Shown piece after piece: positions 11,426-22,146 of a stretch of 37,574 nt of DNA (position 1 is the first letter of the stretch; every line of letters starts with the position of its first letter). The stretch comes from Phallusia fumigata. Taxonomy: Eukaryota > Chordata > Ascidiacea > Phlebobranchia > Ascidiidae. Location: assembly GCA_008931825.1 (NCBI GenBank), contig QXVZ01000683.1, positions 1-37,574 of the forward strand. The letters run 5' to 3'. Made by a program: the position numbers and the translations under genes. The notes below the pieces were generated by a model. That model was not told the DNA's origin. It made no database searches and saw only the letters and a list, made by a program, of their open reading frames with translations.

Positions 11426-14400
11426 TTAAAGCGCAAGAAGTTTTGGTGACTGGACAGAGTCGAGACTCTGATGACTCTCGCTGGAGGAACTACGTCGGTG
11501 AGCCGCCGCACAAGTATAGGGCTGTTGCTGGTGTCCTTGCAGTGCAGAAAAAGTCATACTAGCTGTATAGGACGGGGTAGGTGGGTGTCTGGGTGCGTAA
11601 TCCTGTATCGTTGAGCTGAACTGGAAGTTGGTGTCGGTGGTCGCTGTGCTACTGGTCATGCCCTGGGTGCTGGGAAAGGTGAATACCCCGGTGCTTACAG
11701 ACGGGGTGGCGAGGGTGCAAACTGGTGTGTTCAGGGGACCGTCAGTGAGCGTGTCTAGCGTGTCCAACGTCATATTGGCGTAGCGATTGCTCCTTGTCGA
11801 CGAGGGAAATGCCTGGCCGTGCTGGGAAAGGTCAGTCGGAATTGGATTGCTGACGAGGGACTGGCTGCTTGCGCTGACGTCATAACAAGGCTCGCTGTGT
11901 CGCGAGACTGATGGGGCGGCGGTGATGACGGAAACCGCGGCGGCATGCGCTTGTTGTTCCTGCTGGCGCGCTTCATGCATTGAGAAATAGGAGCCGTGGT
12001 GTTGTGGCGTATCGTCCATCACCTCTGGTGGCGCCACAAGGGATAGTTCTGGAATGGATGGAACGGAAGAGGAATCCCGCATCATGCCATGGTCTTCGTG
12101 TTGCATAAGGTTGACATCGGGGACGATCCCGGCCTTGCAGTTTGGTGAGTGCGCGGCCAAGATAAACTCAAGGTGTTCTTTCTCTTGCTGCAGGGTCATG
12201 ATTTCTTGGTGCAGGATGTTCTGGCTTTCCTCAAGCTGGTCGGTCTCGCCCTGAAGACGGTCAGTGAGCTCACGGCGGCGATTTCTGCACTTGGCAGCGG
12301 CAACCTTGTTTCTTTCGCGGCGAATGTGACGCTTTGTAGCCTCGGCAGGTGACAACTGAACAAAAACAAGTGAAAGTTAGACAACATGTAATCTAGTTAT
12401 AGGGCGTTGCTGTCTTTACATATTACACCAAAAAACTATTGATAAATTGGAGGATGTAAAACTTACATCGTGGTCTGGGACTTTTCGTTTGCGTCCGGGC
12501 GTTCCCTTGGGTTTGGGTTGTCCGGTGGCAGTTGTAGCGGTCCTCTTTGGCATGCGCTGCAGTGGAGGCGGCTCTTGGATGCCTTGATACCTTGGGTGCA
12601 TCTGGTGATGCGAGATGGTGGCCAGTGATGTAGCGCTGTCATCGATCATGTGATGTCCGATTTGATGTGGGGAAGAGGGTTGGTTGTGGTACAAAGGGGG
12701 GAGTCCCACGTGAGGGGACGATACCGTGCTTGGTGGAGTCAAGGTGCGAATATCTACGTTACTGGTAGTAACCAGCCACTGGAGCTCAGGGCGGTTGATC
12801 ACTGAGGGTAGGTCGTGAGGATGGGCCACGGGCATTTGAGCCTGGTTTTGGGGTTCACCGTACGTTCCTTGTACGCCGACCATCTGCTGGTGCTGCTGCT
12901 GTTGTTGTAGGTGGCGAATATCGCCGGAACTTCCAAAACCGCCCGGCGACGATGAAGAAAACTGATGATTGGAAATGTTGGCTTCCGGAACTCCGGCGTA
13001 CGGGTAAGATCGGTAACCCTGCGCAAACAGAAAATATATAATGATTAGCTCTATGTTTACATGTAAAATTTGCGTTGAGTCAGTTACAGATAAATTGGAA
13101 CAAAGTCCGAAATACCACGAGTTATAATCAAATCATTTTCCGCTTTGGCGCAAAAAAAATTACGCGCCTGTCTTATTGAAAGGTTTCGCCGGCGATACGC
13201 AAAACAAAAGAGCCCGGGTGTGACTAAGCACATTCCTTCGTGAATGAGCAATCCCATTCACAAAAATGCACAAGGCGTAAAACAATACTAAACTTCCGCA
13301 TTCTTTTTTACTTGGCTGAACGTAAAGCAAAGTTCATAGTCCTAGATGTTACGAGAACACTGACCTTTATTCTAAACCTAAATTGCGCAACCGCCTTCGT
13401 GGAACGACAGAGGCCTTCTACAGCTGAGGGCCAATAACAAGTCGAGCGCGGCGTGAACTCGAAGCGCTTGTACGCGATTACAGCGACGTAAGGAGCGCCT
13501 TTGTGACGTCAATCCCCTTTCAACAATGCGAAAGAGAAAGGTGGTGCGCGCTCATTGAGGGTTGTCGAAGTACAGATATAGCCACGTGCCGTAACTTTGC
13601 CCACGGTTTGAAATGTTGTAGTTCATTTCAAATGTTTAAAACCAAAATTACGCGTTTTTGCTGAAACCTGCTGTTTCTCCCAATTCCCTAGGCGCCTGCT
13701 CTGATAGCAAAGTTGCGACTTATCACGTGATTACAAGGCCAATTGTCGGACTCGATGGCCGCACAAAACAATCGACGGGGCTATAACGCAAGTACACTCG
13801 TACCAACGGTTCAAGGGCCTGACCTGGTTTCCTGAAAAGGGGGACTTTGCAATCATTGAGACAAAGCGCCATCTGTAGCCTTAAGCTCAAACGCAAAACG
13901 AGTGTTCGCGATATTACGCAGACGAGTTTTAGCGCAAAAAATCAACACCTCCATTCAGCGCCGTAAGGTACAATGTTCTACCTTACTCTACGCGACTGAC
14001 CATTTAAGGACTTTAAGACACCTCACGCCCTGTCCCACTTAAACTGTTATTTTTCTTGTGATGACATCACGGGAAAGTACCGCACAATAATCCAATTAGC
14101 CTGTCGAGGGATTTCAAAATCCCGAACCGCTGACGAAGTAAAATCTACCTTTGAAGTTCGTTCCTCTCTTGGTCACTTTAATTTGCGGTAAAATTTCCTC
14201 TTGCGGCAAAGGGGCGATCGATTTTCGATCTTTTAATCCACTTGCGCTGATACCGGGAAGTGACAAACAACTCCACGAAGTTCAAACGGCGAAAACAGCG
14301 CTTTCGTAACCTCTCTGTGTGAGCAATACTGCCAAACTATCGCGAGGATTGGCTCGAAGCACTGTTTATGCGCTGGCGCGTTGGGAAAAAAGGCAGGCGA

Positions 14401-15123
14401 GAGAAAATGACGAAAAACATTGCGCGGAACGTTCGAGACGGGATCACATGCTGCATACAGTGCACCCAGAATATTTTTTACTTCACCGTTAAGTTCGTTT
14501 ATTGAATGAAGCACAGATAACGGGAGCAATTAAAAGCCCGCTTAATGTTGTATGTGTACACGAGCACGTCGGCGCTTCTAAATAAACTACAAAAATTTGC
14601 TCATCTTCTGTAACGCGTTTAAATGGAATGTGATTCACCAAAAAATTATCAAAAATTCGTTGTATTTAAGGAGAAAAGCACATTTCTTAATAGAGAATTG
14701 CGTTTGACAGTTTTATACCCGACACTTTGCCCCGAATGGGTCGTGATTCGTACTTCAGTTCTTTCGTATTTCCCGTACCCCTGGGAGTCTCGTAAACTAC
14801 CTACTACAGACGAGGTCAAATTGAAGGGCATTTGCAACTCCCACGCTCAGGATCAGGCGGACTCGAGCAATTGAAGACAAACTAGAATCGTTTCGGTGCG
14901 ACCGATGCTTACTACCGTTGTGGCGGTATATCATCCGAAATAATTTAAATCCCATGAAATAGGTAAAAATCCACAAGAAAATCCCGAGTGTGCTTACCTG
15001 GTTGACATTGTATCCTGCTTGAGTCTGAAATCCATCATCGCTCTCGAAGCTCTGCTGATGAGTGGTCGGGCTGTTCTCGCCATAGACCTGGCTCAGTTCT
15101 TGAAACATACCGACGCCTATCAT
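11426..15123 (-). CDS. fos: Fos-family bZIP transcription factor
   Basis: Three coding exons on the minus strand: 15123-14998 (42 codons), 13018-12467 (184) and 12355-11426 (309 plus stop), 535 aa in all. Both introns (1979 and 111 nt) are phase 0 with GTAAG donors and CAG acceptors. ATG 15123 is chosen because it is the first in-frame ATG after a stop (TGA 15174). Exon 2 has a Gln/His run (about 80-87), PELQWLV (119-125), matching the conserved DLQWLV of vertebrate Fos, and GRKRKV (217-222). Exon 3 begins [20 protein letters not shown]: basic region 234-254 with N242, A245, A246, C249 and R250, then five zipper leucines at 260, 267, 274, 281 and 288 and FILAAH. The C-terminus ends [12 protein letters not shown] ... 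SPKLLAL, keeping the phosphorylated tail of c-Fos. It acts in the nucleus as a Jun partner on AP-1 sites. It is longer than human FOS (380 aa). Confidence 0.97.
13019..14997 (-). other. fos intron 1
   Basis: A 1979-nt intron. Its GC-rich middle holds a perfect CRE at 13504-13511. A 98-codon minus frame at 14233-14529 has no recognisable domain and shows no sign of being an exon. An internal promoter is possible but not shown. Confidence 0.7.
13504..13511. promoter_or_regulatory. Consensus CRE in fos intron 1
   Basis: TGACGTCA, the perfect palindromic CREB/ATF site, lies about 0.5 kb upstream of exon 2. It may mark an intronic enhancer or an alternative promoter. Confidence 0.55.
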
Positions 15124-15410
15124 GAAACAATCCGGTGTTTTGCTCTGATTTTCACGAAACAATGCTTTGCTTCAGATTAGCAATATAACAAGTGTGCACT
15201 TTATTAGCAAACAAGCGAATATTTGGTCCTGCGAAAATAAGTACATCCGGTTGAAAAACATGTGCTTTTATTCCATGACGCAACGTTCTTTTCTGTTACG
15301 CCACTGTGACGTAACAATCCACTACGCTATCTGCTCTCTAGCTCCACCTGTCAGCACTCTGGAAAAATAAGGACCTTCCTACGCAACGCAACGTTCATTC
15401 GCTCAACGTA

Positions 15411-15417
15411 TGACTCA
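15411..15417. promoter_or_regulatory. AP-1 (TRE) site in the fos leader or promoter
   Basis: TGACTCA, the consensus AP-1 site, lies about 60-70 bp downstream of the TATA box, hence probably just inside the transcribed leader. Binding by the Fos/Jun product would give direct autoregulation. The motif is seen; the role is inferred. Confidence 0.55.
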
Positions 15418-15473
15418 TTCCCAAGCTATGGACCTGTATTGACTCTTGGACGACTGACGAAGGGTCCGGCGCA

Positions 15474-15494
15474 CCTTTATATAAAGACGTCAAG
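15474..15494 (-). promoter_or_regulatory. fos core promoter: TATA box with adjacent CRE-like site
   Basis: Read on the minus strand, CTTGACGTC (15494-15486) is followed directly by TTTATATAAAGG (15485-15474). A CRE next to the TATA box is the arrangement known from vertebrate FOS. Predicted transcription start is near 15450, giving a leader of about 330 nt. No CC(A/T)6GG serum response element was seen between 15450 and 15790. A further TGACGTG (CACGTCA on plus, 15577-15583) lies upstream. Confidence 0.65.
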
Positions 15495-15763
15495 GTTTTG
15501 TGCCGCCTTTTTCTCTCGCGCTCTCGAATTTACTGACGCACATGACGACTCTCTTTACGCAGCGTAGAAAGCCAAGCACGTCACCGTTTTGCGAGAGAAC
15601 AGCCAACGCCGAGTTTCTCCTTACCGGCGCAAAACCAGACGCTTCCCTCGTTTCGTAGCAACGTGCACACAATCGGCGTTGGTTTTTTGTTGATCACAAT
15701 TGCGACGTGGTCGCTTTGTTTGTGTGCCCGACTGTCTGGTAGTGCAAAAAAGTTTGCAGGGTG

Positions 15764-15773
15764 CTAAAAATAG
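15764..15773. promoter_or_regulatory. MEF2-type site upstream of fos
   Basis: CTAAAAATAG is a perfect match to the MEF2 consensus YTA(A/T)4TAR, about 0.3 kb upstream of the predicted fos start. MEF2 is a MADS-box factor related to SRF. Use here is inferred. Confidence 0.4.
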
Positions 15774-16233
15774 CAGTGATGTAAACGACGGAAATTTTAC
15801 TAATCGCCAGTGAAATTACTGCCCGCCTGTGCTAAGCTTTCAAAGAAAGGCGTCAGATAGGCACCAAGCAAAGATAAATTAATGACTGCAAATAATGCCA
15901 CAGTAAATTTACTTAATCGCTGAAAAATGACGTGACGACAAATATCTATTACATTATTATTTAGCAGTCAAAATGCATGATTAGTTTCAGCCATAGTTTC
16001 TAAAGTAAAGTGCGAGCCATAAGTTTTTTAATTTGTTGTACTACAAAACTAAAATTATATCCCGTAATATGATATATATCAGTTATATGGTATTTTGCTG
16101 GCACAAAAAGGTTTATTTTTAAACAACCAGGTCAGATTTAAAAACAGCAAGGCGCTGGGGAAAATGGACAAGGCCCGTGCGTCGCGTCGATACCAACGTG
16201 CGTAAGACCTTTGGAGGACAAGCAGAGCGTGGC

Positions 16234-16270
16234 GACGCATTTGCGTCAACGTCATTACGCACTTGCGTAA
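16234..16270. promoter_or_regulatory. Double palindrome with CRE and TTGCGTCA sites
   Basis: GACGCA-TT-TGCGTC (16234-16247) is followed without a gap by AACGTCA (16248-16254), then by a second imperfectly spaced palindrome, TTACGCA-CT-TGCGTAA (16255-16270). All halves resemble bZIP (ATF/CREB, C/EBP, PAR) half sites. The first 21 positions recur with one difference at 18095-18115. The site is about 0.8 kb upstream of fos. Confidence 0.6.
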
Positions 16271-16292
16271 GTGCCTCGAGGGAGAAAGAACA

Positions 16293-16356
16293 ATGAGCCG
16301 GAGCAGGGAAGAGTTGGAGTGGGAGAACAGAATGCTCTTACGCTCGTTTTGCGACG
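16293..16356 (+). CDS. Weak candidate first exon of a plus-strand gene
   Basis: ATG at 16293 opens 21 codons plus one base (MSRSREELEWENRMLLRSF then CD) ending at a donor GACG|GTGAGG. The composition is coiled-coil-like, and the start lies 22 nt after the double palindrome, arranged as a divergent partner of fos. The phase (1) does not fit the coiled-coil exon at 25556, and no following exon was found. Confidence 0.15.
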
Positions 16357-16739
16357 GTGAGGGGGTTGCAGAGATTTTTGGCACGCAGAGCGAGCTATTT
16401 TTGAAGTGCCAAGCGCTAAATTTGATTTATAAATGTAGGGAATTAGTGCATTGGTGCATTCTCGAACATTTTCAAAATTAAATGCAGATTAACAATTTCG
16501 ATTTTAATTTTGGAATATTACGCATTTCAGAATGTGTATAAAGAGCTCATTTGTTGCGTCATAGAAACTTGTTAAAACTAAAATTGTTGGTGTTATTTCT
16601 TTTTGTGCACGCACACAAATCTCAAGTTTTATCTCTATTAAAACCTAAACGCAAGGACTTATCATTTGGGATTAAAGTAGCATCAAAATGGGTGTTTTAA
16701 ACTCAGAAAATTGTGGCTAGAATACTTTCAAACATCCGC

Positions 16740-16798
16740 TTACATTGGCGCTTCCTCTTCTTCACCATCAGTGTGCCAATCGAGCCACACGAATATAG
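16740..16798 (-). CDS. Candidate terminal exon ending in an acidic tail
   Basis: After a possible acceptor (AAATAAG, AG at 16800-16799, poor pyrimidine tract) the minus strand reads CT then 18 codons, IFVWLDWHTDGEEEEAPM, and a TAA stop (16742-16740). An exon starting with two bases of a codon needs a donor exon ending in phase 1. The candidate exon at 22284-22147 ends exactly so. The protein is not recognised. The segment is short, so chance remains possible. Confidence 0.25.
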
Positions 16799-18094
16799 CT
16801 TATTTGGATATATAAAGTACAATACCCACATTTTAAATGTTATGTCTTAGAAGTAGGCGACAAAAAGGAAACCCTGTGTTAATAATAGCATACCCACGGG
16901 CCTGTGCCCAAAATATACACATAATCATGATAAACGGTTAAGTAAATTGCATGGTTTGGGTAAAGGAGTTGCAATTATAAAGTATCAAGGGCGTGTACTC
17001 TTGACTTTGTTTGGCGGTTTCGTTTTTAAATTACCCGTAGTTGTGGTAAAGATATTTTCAAACGTTTAGTTTTGCACTGTCATGCTTTGGTCAGATTAAA
17101 ATAGTAAACTATTGCACCTTTTTGTGGTTTGTGGTCGGAAATCAGCAATTAAGTTGAAATCAAGATAAAAAAAGTTCCTAATGGTACGTTACATAGAAAA
17201 ACAGGGGGCGTTAACATTCTGGACAAGATTTGACATTTAATGCATATTTGGGCCAAGGATAAGCACTAATTTACAGATTGAGCTTATGGGTTAAGCTAAG
17301 CACTTCCGTTTTTCGTTTGATTTTGAAAGATTGCATTGGCTGTGTCGATAAAGATGTACTTTCGACAAATCTTCCAAACATGTCAACCAATTCGATTCCT
17401 CCAACCTTGAAGGTTTCACATTTCACAACCTTGACAGCTGCGGCGCGGGCAAGCAAGGCTGACCTTTCGAAAAGTAATGACCAAAATCACATTGGACGGC
17501 CCCGTATCGATGACCAATGCTTTCTGGCCCCAGGGATACATATTTATTAAACGGTAATGCGACATTCATGACTTCCTGCGGAAATGCGCCCTGCAGCCAA
17601 ATGTCATTGCTGAAATGTCAAGCAAACTCTTCCCGTGGTCGCTTGCCTAAAAGGTGCATTACCCCTGTCTGGCCTCTTGCCCATTGATGTTACCAGCTAT
17701 AAGCACGTCGATGTTTCAGCCGATGCTTAATTATTCATAAACGGGAGAAAATGACGTTTAGCCACTTTGGGGGCCCGTGGTTGCGCCGAGCGGGCATTGT
17801 TTCTCAGGAATTCCGCGGGTTGCAAGCGAAAGTTTGTCGTATCGGCACTTTGTTTTGTCTAGCCGCCCTGATATCCCCAACAAATTACAAATAGACCAAA
17901 AATACTTTTGAACTAAATTTAGGACAGTATAAAAAGATTTTCTCTTAAAAATTCATTTACGTCTTACAAATACGACTTCCCAGCGTGATACCTTGTTTTC
18001 CTCACCTCTTACGTACGCGACTTGAGCATTTGCGTCGCTGCGCCTCAGGCAAGCATCGTGTGCGTCAAAACCGCTGGCACAAGCCATGCGTGAC

Positions 18095-18115
18095 GACGCA
18101 TGTGCGTCAACGTCA
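18095..18115. promoter_or_regulatory. Second copy of the GACGCA-NN-TGCGTC + AACGTCA element
   Basis: GACGCA-TG-TGCGTC (18095-18108) followed by AACGTCA (18109-18115) differs from 16234-16254 at one of 21 positions. The flanks do not align by eye, so it does not look like part of a longer repeat copy. Confidence 0.6.
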
Positions 18116-18734
18116 CTGCCGTGCGAAAGTATGGGAAAGTCCCTGACGGAGGGCAAACGGATTTAGCCCAAAATTTGCGCAGTTTAACGAAGTACGGCTT
18201 ACTGCTCCGCGCATGATGCACTCTTGTCGTTGATGACGTGTTAGGTTACGTCAGGATTTGATTTTGCTATCGGGGATTTTGATTGCTCTTTACCGAGTAA
18301 ATGTAGAATATAGGCTTTGGTAGAACCTAGTGGAAGTTTTATACGCAGGAATTTTGCTGTTTTGTAGGAGTTGGTCTTTTACATTTATAGGAACGTAGAA
18401 AATAAAGACACGAAATTGCTTGTAGCCACTCTTCCGCACTTCAGTGGCAACCCCCACATTTTCATCGATTTTTTTGCAAGCAGGTTATTTTTGTTTAGTT
18501 GTTTTGAAACATAAACCCACACAAGCGGAAGCACGTTGTTGACTATTCTAACTGTTACCTAACATATATTAGCCCGACAGTCAAGTAAGCATGACCTTGC
18601 AGGTTCAAGTGTTTGTCACATGCCTTTGAAGCGTTATTCTTGGCACGGTCTATAACACCTGCGGACTGCGGCGAAGCGTATGATGCTGTCGTACGATAAA
18701 ATGCCCGAGGGTAAAAGCTCCAGACGAAGCGTCA

Positions 18735-18765
18735 ACGCAATTTGCGTCCTCACGCATTTGCGTCA
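18735..18765. promoter_or_regulatory. Related palindromic bZIP-like cluster
   Basis: ACGCAATTTGCGT (18735-18747) is a near-palindrome. It is followed by CACGCATTTGCGTCAA (18750-18765), which contains ACGCA-TT-TGCGT and a TTGCGTCA site. It is a looser third member of the family seen at 16234 and 18095. Confidence 0.5.
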
Positions 18766-19036
18766 AGTTCACGACATGGACAGGTCGTGCGGCGTTTGTT
18801 GCTGAAGTTTAATAGGGCTACCCAGAATAGCCGAAGCGACAGTAGATAACGCGTCAGGCGGAAAGGTCAACAGTCAGTTTATTGCGATTGCCGATCTGTT
18901 TTTATCGTGGGAGAAAAACAGTTGTACTTTTTTACGTAAGCGTGGTTTTATGATGGTTTTGTTTGTAAGAATTGTGTAAACGCAAGATGTCAGCGTGATG
19001 GGAACCAAGTGTTTGTTTACGAACAACACATTCTTA

Positions 19037-19246
19037 AGGCCGATTCACACCAGATGCGTCTACCGGTTTGCGGTACCGTTTTTGATCTCGCGGCAAGCAG
19101 CGGGGCACTTACACAAGTCGGGACCAAAGTCTATCTATCAAACATAAAACACTTTGGCCGTGCCTGATGGATAAACTTAGGTCCCTTGTCGCGAGATCAA
19201 AAAACCGTACCGCAAACCGGTAGACGCATCTGGTGTGAATCGGCCT
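19037..19246. mobile_element. 210-bp foldback MITE, probably PIF/Harbinger type
   Basis: The element begins AGGCCGATTCACACCAGATG and ends with its reverse complement. The inverted arms (about 19037-19096 and 19186-19246) match over about 60 bp with only a few differences and a 1-bp indel. The roughly 90-bp centre has no coding capacity. Both sides are flanked by TTA (19034-19036 and 19247-19249), a 3-bp target duplication typical of PIF/Harbinger. The near-perfect arms suggest a fairly recent insertion. Superfamily is inferred from the target site length and sequence. Confidence 0.85.
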
Positions 19247-20957
19247 TTAGCCTGCCAAACCGTTTTTAACTTCCTAAGACCAAAGCGATGCTAAAAACAA
19301 TGCTTAGACCTGTAATCGACGTTGATGGTACATGGAGCATTGTACAGTTGTAAAAATCCACACGGCTAGTTCCGCGAAACTCGTCAAAAACTCAAACGCT
19401 CGTTTTGCAGTCGGTTGTTAGGTATTAAAGTAACAGGGAGTATAGTGGGAAAGCTTGCTGTTCAGCTCCCTTCCGATTCTCCGAAAACGGTTTGCGAATT
19501 CAAGGAATCTTTTGTTTGTTTGCATGGTTATAGCGGTTTTATCGTATAGTACCTCCTCGATGCGGGGGTCGTTTGGTGCAAGGCTTACACGCTTTGCATG
19601 CCCACTGTTGATTTATCGGTAACCGGTACCGGCAAGTTGTTGGGCAAACAGCATACGCAATTTACGACCGGAATGTGTACTTTAGTAAGTCGTAAATTGT
19701 ACAGGATGGTGGAATTGGTAGTTAGTGTTTTCATCTTTTGCGTCACGAAAGTCACAAACAAATGACGTTGGAGTGCACTTCACAATTTTAGCTAATATTG
19801 GTATTTTTTTAGTTAATAATTTATAAATCAACCATATGCAGCAAACATTTGTGCTGTTGGTAAAAACCAATTCGCGCAGCATTTTAATCAGCTAGCCACT
19901 CCCATTACCTGCTTACATTCATGATACAAAGCAAAATTTGTTTCGCACGTTTTACACCTTCCGGGCTTAATCTCGATTCAACTGTGCTTGGCTGGCGGGA
20001 TCACAGCATACGATTTCTACGTAGGCAGCTTTTCTACACAACCCGTTAAGCTGAAGTTGGTTGCGCATGTGCATATCCACAAATATTTCATAACGCGGTC
20101 GTTATTACGCAAAATATGCCCGGGGTGTTTTGTCACGTCATCGCATCGCAACATGAACCAAGTATGACGGCTTGTCGATTTCATCTTCCCGCGTATGCCG
20201 TAATAAGCTCTGGTAGAGTGTTTGTATGCTGTTTTAGATGTTTGTTGCTATATGTACGAGATGGCAAAGACAAGTTCGAGGTGTGCGATGTATTTTTTAA
20301 ACAAATGGTTTTGCACACATAAATTCTACGAAGACTGTTGGTGATTCTGGGGCAATGCTATGTCATCTTATCGAAGAGATTTTGACAATTTAGGGTCAGA
20401 AAGCAAATCGTTTCAGTTTGGAATATGATTTAGTTCATTAAAATAACTCAAAATATCTTCTGAGTTAAATTTTCTGCCCCAATAACACACCAACTTTAAC
20501 TGATTTGTAAAAAATTTAACTGAGATCATGTCGCAATATTTGGCAGTAAGGCGTCAGGAAAACTCCCGTTAAGAAAATGATTTGCGTAATCCGCTTTGCG
20601 CCAGGCCTAAACAGTAATTTAGGTTCACGTGGGATGTAATTTAGGTTGTATCTTACTCTGCTTTAATGTCACGTAACCAATGCGATCTGTCGCGAAATTA
20701 GAGGCCAAATATGTCTCAAGGGACAGTATTTGTGAAAAATAGTTCGTTGGGCAGCCCTGGTCCAGACAAACATATGGTGTAATACCCTAATTGTCTGTGT
20801 TGGTAACGTGTAAATAAGAGAAAAATCAATATCCGTTAACAGCCGGCTTTCCGAACTTGGACATTGCGTCAACGCTCAAAAACTATTTTTAGTAGCAAAG
20901 TTGACACCGCAAACGAAATCAGCTGATGCCATTATGACGTTTAACCTTTGCACACAC

Positions 20958-21045
20958 CACGTGAGGTCTCTGTTACGCGTGTCGTCTCCGTCACGTAGCA
21001 AACAAAGGCTTGTGTCAATGTTCTTTTGTCCAAGCACCTCACGTG
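20958..21045. promoter_or_regulatory. Inverted pair of extended E-boxes
   Basis: CACGTGAGGT (20958-20967) and its exact reverse complement ACCTCACGTG (21036-21045) lie 68 bp apart. The interval also has GTTACGCGTGTCGTC and TCCGTCACG. It may be a regulatory module for bHLH-zipper factors, or the arms of a small hairpin. Confidence 0.4.
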
Positions 21046-22146
21046 CTGGGGCACAATAGGAAAATGTAGAAGGGAGTAACGACCCCCAATCAACAACAAA
21101 CAATATTGACGTTTTGCATACTTACGCTCAAGTAACGCAGAACTGTTTTCGGTTTGTTTTGGTTGTACGGATGATTAAATTACGAGATCTCCCTACGCGA
21201 ATGTTAGAGGAAAAGTTTTGTAAAATTTACCAGTACAAATCGGGAAACGTCAACTAAAAGAAATGGGGAATGGGGATCTTTATGGGAAAACTTCCAGTGG
21301 ATTAAAAATGTTTCGTTTTTTCTCTGGGCGTGAATGCCATCTGGAAGTTTACATTTTTCGTTATGGCTATGTGAGAGTTTCAATATTTCGTTCTAAAATG
21401 TAAATACGACCACAAAAATTTCTTCTGCAAACCACTTATAATGGGGCAATAAAACATACTGATACAATAGGAGTTATTAAAATTTACCAACGCCTGTTTC
21501 TTAGAAAATAAAAGGCCGTGCCATTTCTCTTCAGTTATGTTTTTGTTCAGCTATTGGCCATTGACCCAGACAGACATGCCGAGAATGTGTAGTAAATTTT
21601 TTACCGCGCCGAAATCCCTATTGACGTCGCCAAAAGGTCAGTGGTGATGGATGCTACATATGTGTGGGGTTTAACCAAAAATTTCAATAAGCGTTTCATT
21701 GAAAATGCGTTTCTCTTGTATATAATCTGCATGTGGATTAAGAATATCTCAAAAAGGAAATTCTTCATGCAGATATTTCTAAAAGTTTGATTTTAGACAA
21801 ACAAGTGTCAATTTTGAGCTACTATTTGTAATTGTGTAGTTACAATATGATTTAACGTGGTGAGTGACATATTTATGCCGTATGAAGAAAACGCATAAAT
21901 TCTAATAGTTTAAGGTCCGACATGTTCTGCGAATTACGGCAATGGTTCGCTTAACACAAACATTTAATCTTATGGAATCTTACGCTGCGCGAAATATTTA
22001 ACTCCATTTATCTTCCCGCAAATACTCAGCCTCGCAGCTTCTTACACTTTCTACCGAGCTAGCGAAACATAACCCAAGGGCGACACCTATCGACAATACA
22101 GATCTTCATGAAATACGTGTTTGGATGTACTCGAATGTTGACCTAC

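Larger units (their letters stand above)
15800..22140. other. fos upstream region, mostly non-coding
   Basis: Apart from the listed motifs, the MITE and two weak exon candidates, no gene is recognised. Open frames on both strands are below about 90 codons and match no family I know. TTGCGTCA or its complement TGACGCAA occurs at 16241, 16554, 18758, 19738, 20864 and 22175. Confidence 0.5.

Noticed and set aside
14233-14529. 98-codon minus-strand frame within fos intron 1 as an alternative exon
   Set aside because: No recognisable Fos-like sequence and no clear donor in a phase that joins exon 2.
16798-16807. CArG-like GCTTATTTGG as a fos serum response element
   Set aside because: One mismatch to CC(A/T)6GG and about 1.3 kb from the promoter; such near-matches are common in AT-rich DNA.
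21288-21350. AAACTTCCAG / CTGGAAGTTT inverted repeat
   Set aside because: Ten-bp arms with a 43-bp loop and no flanking duplication or extension; probably chance.
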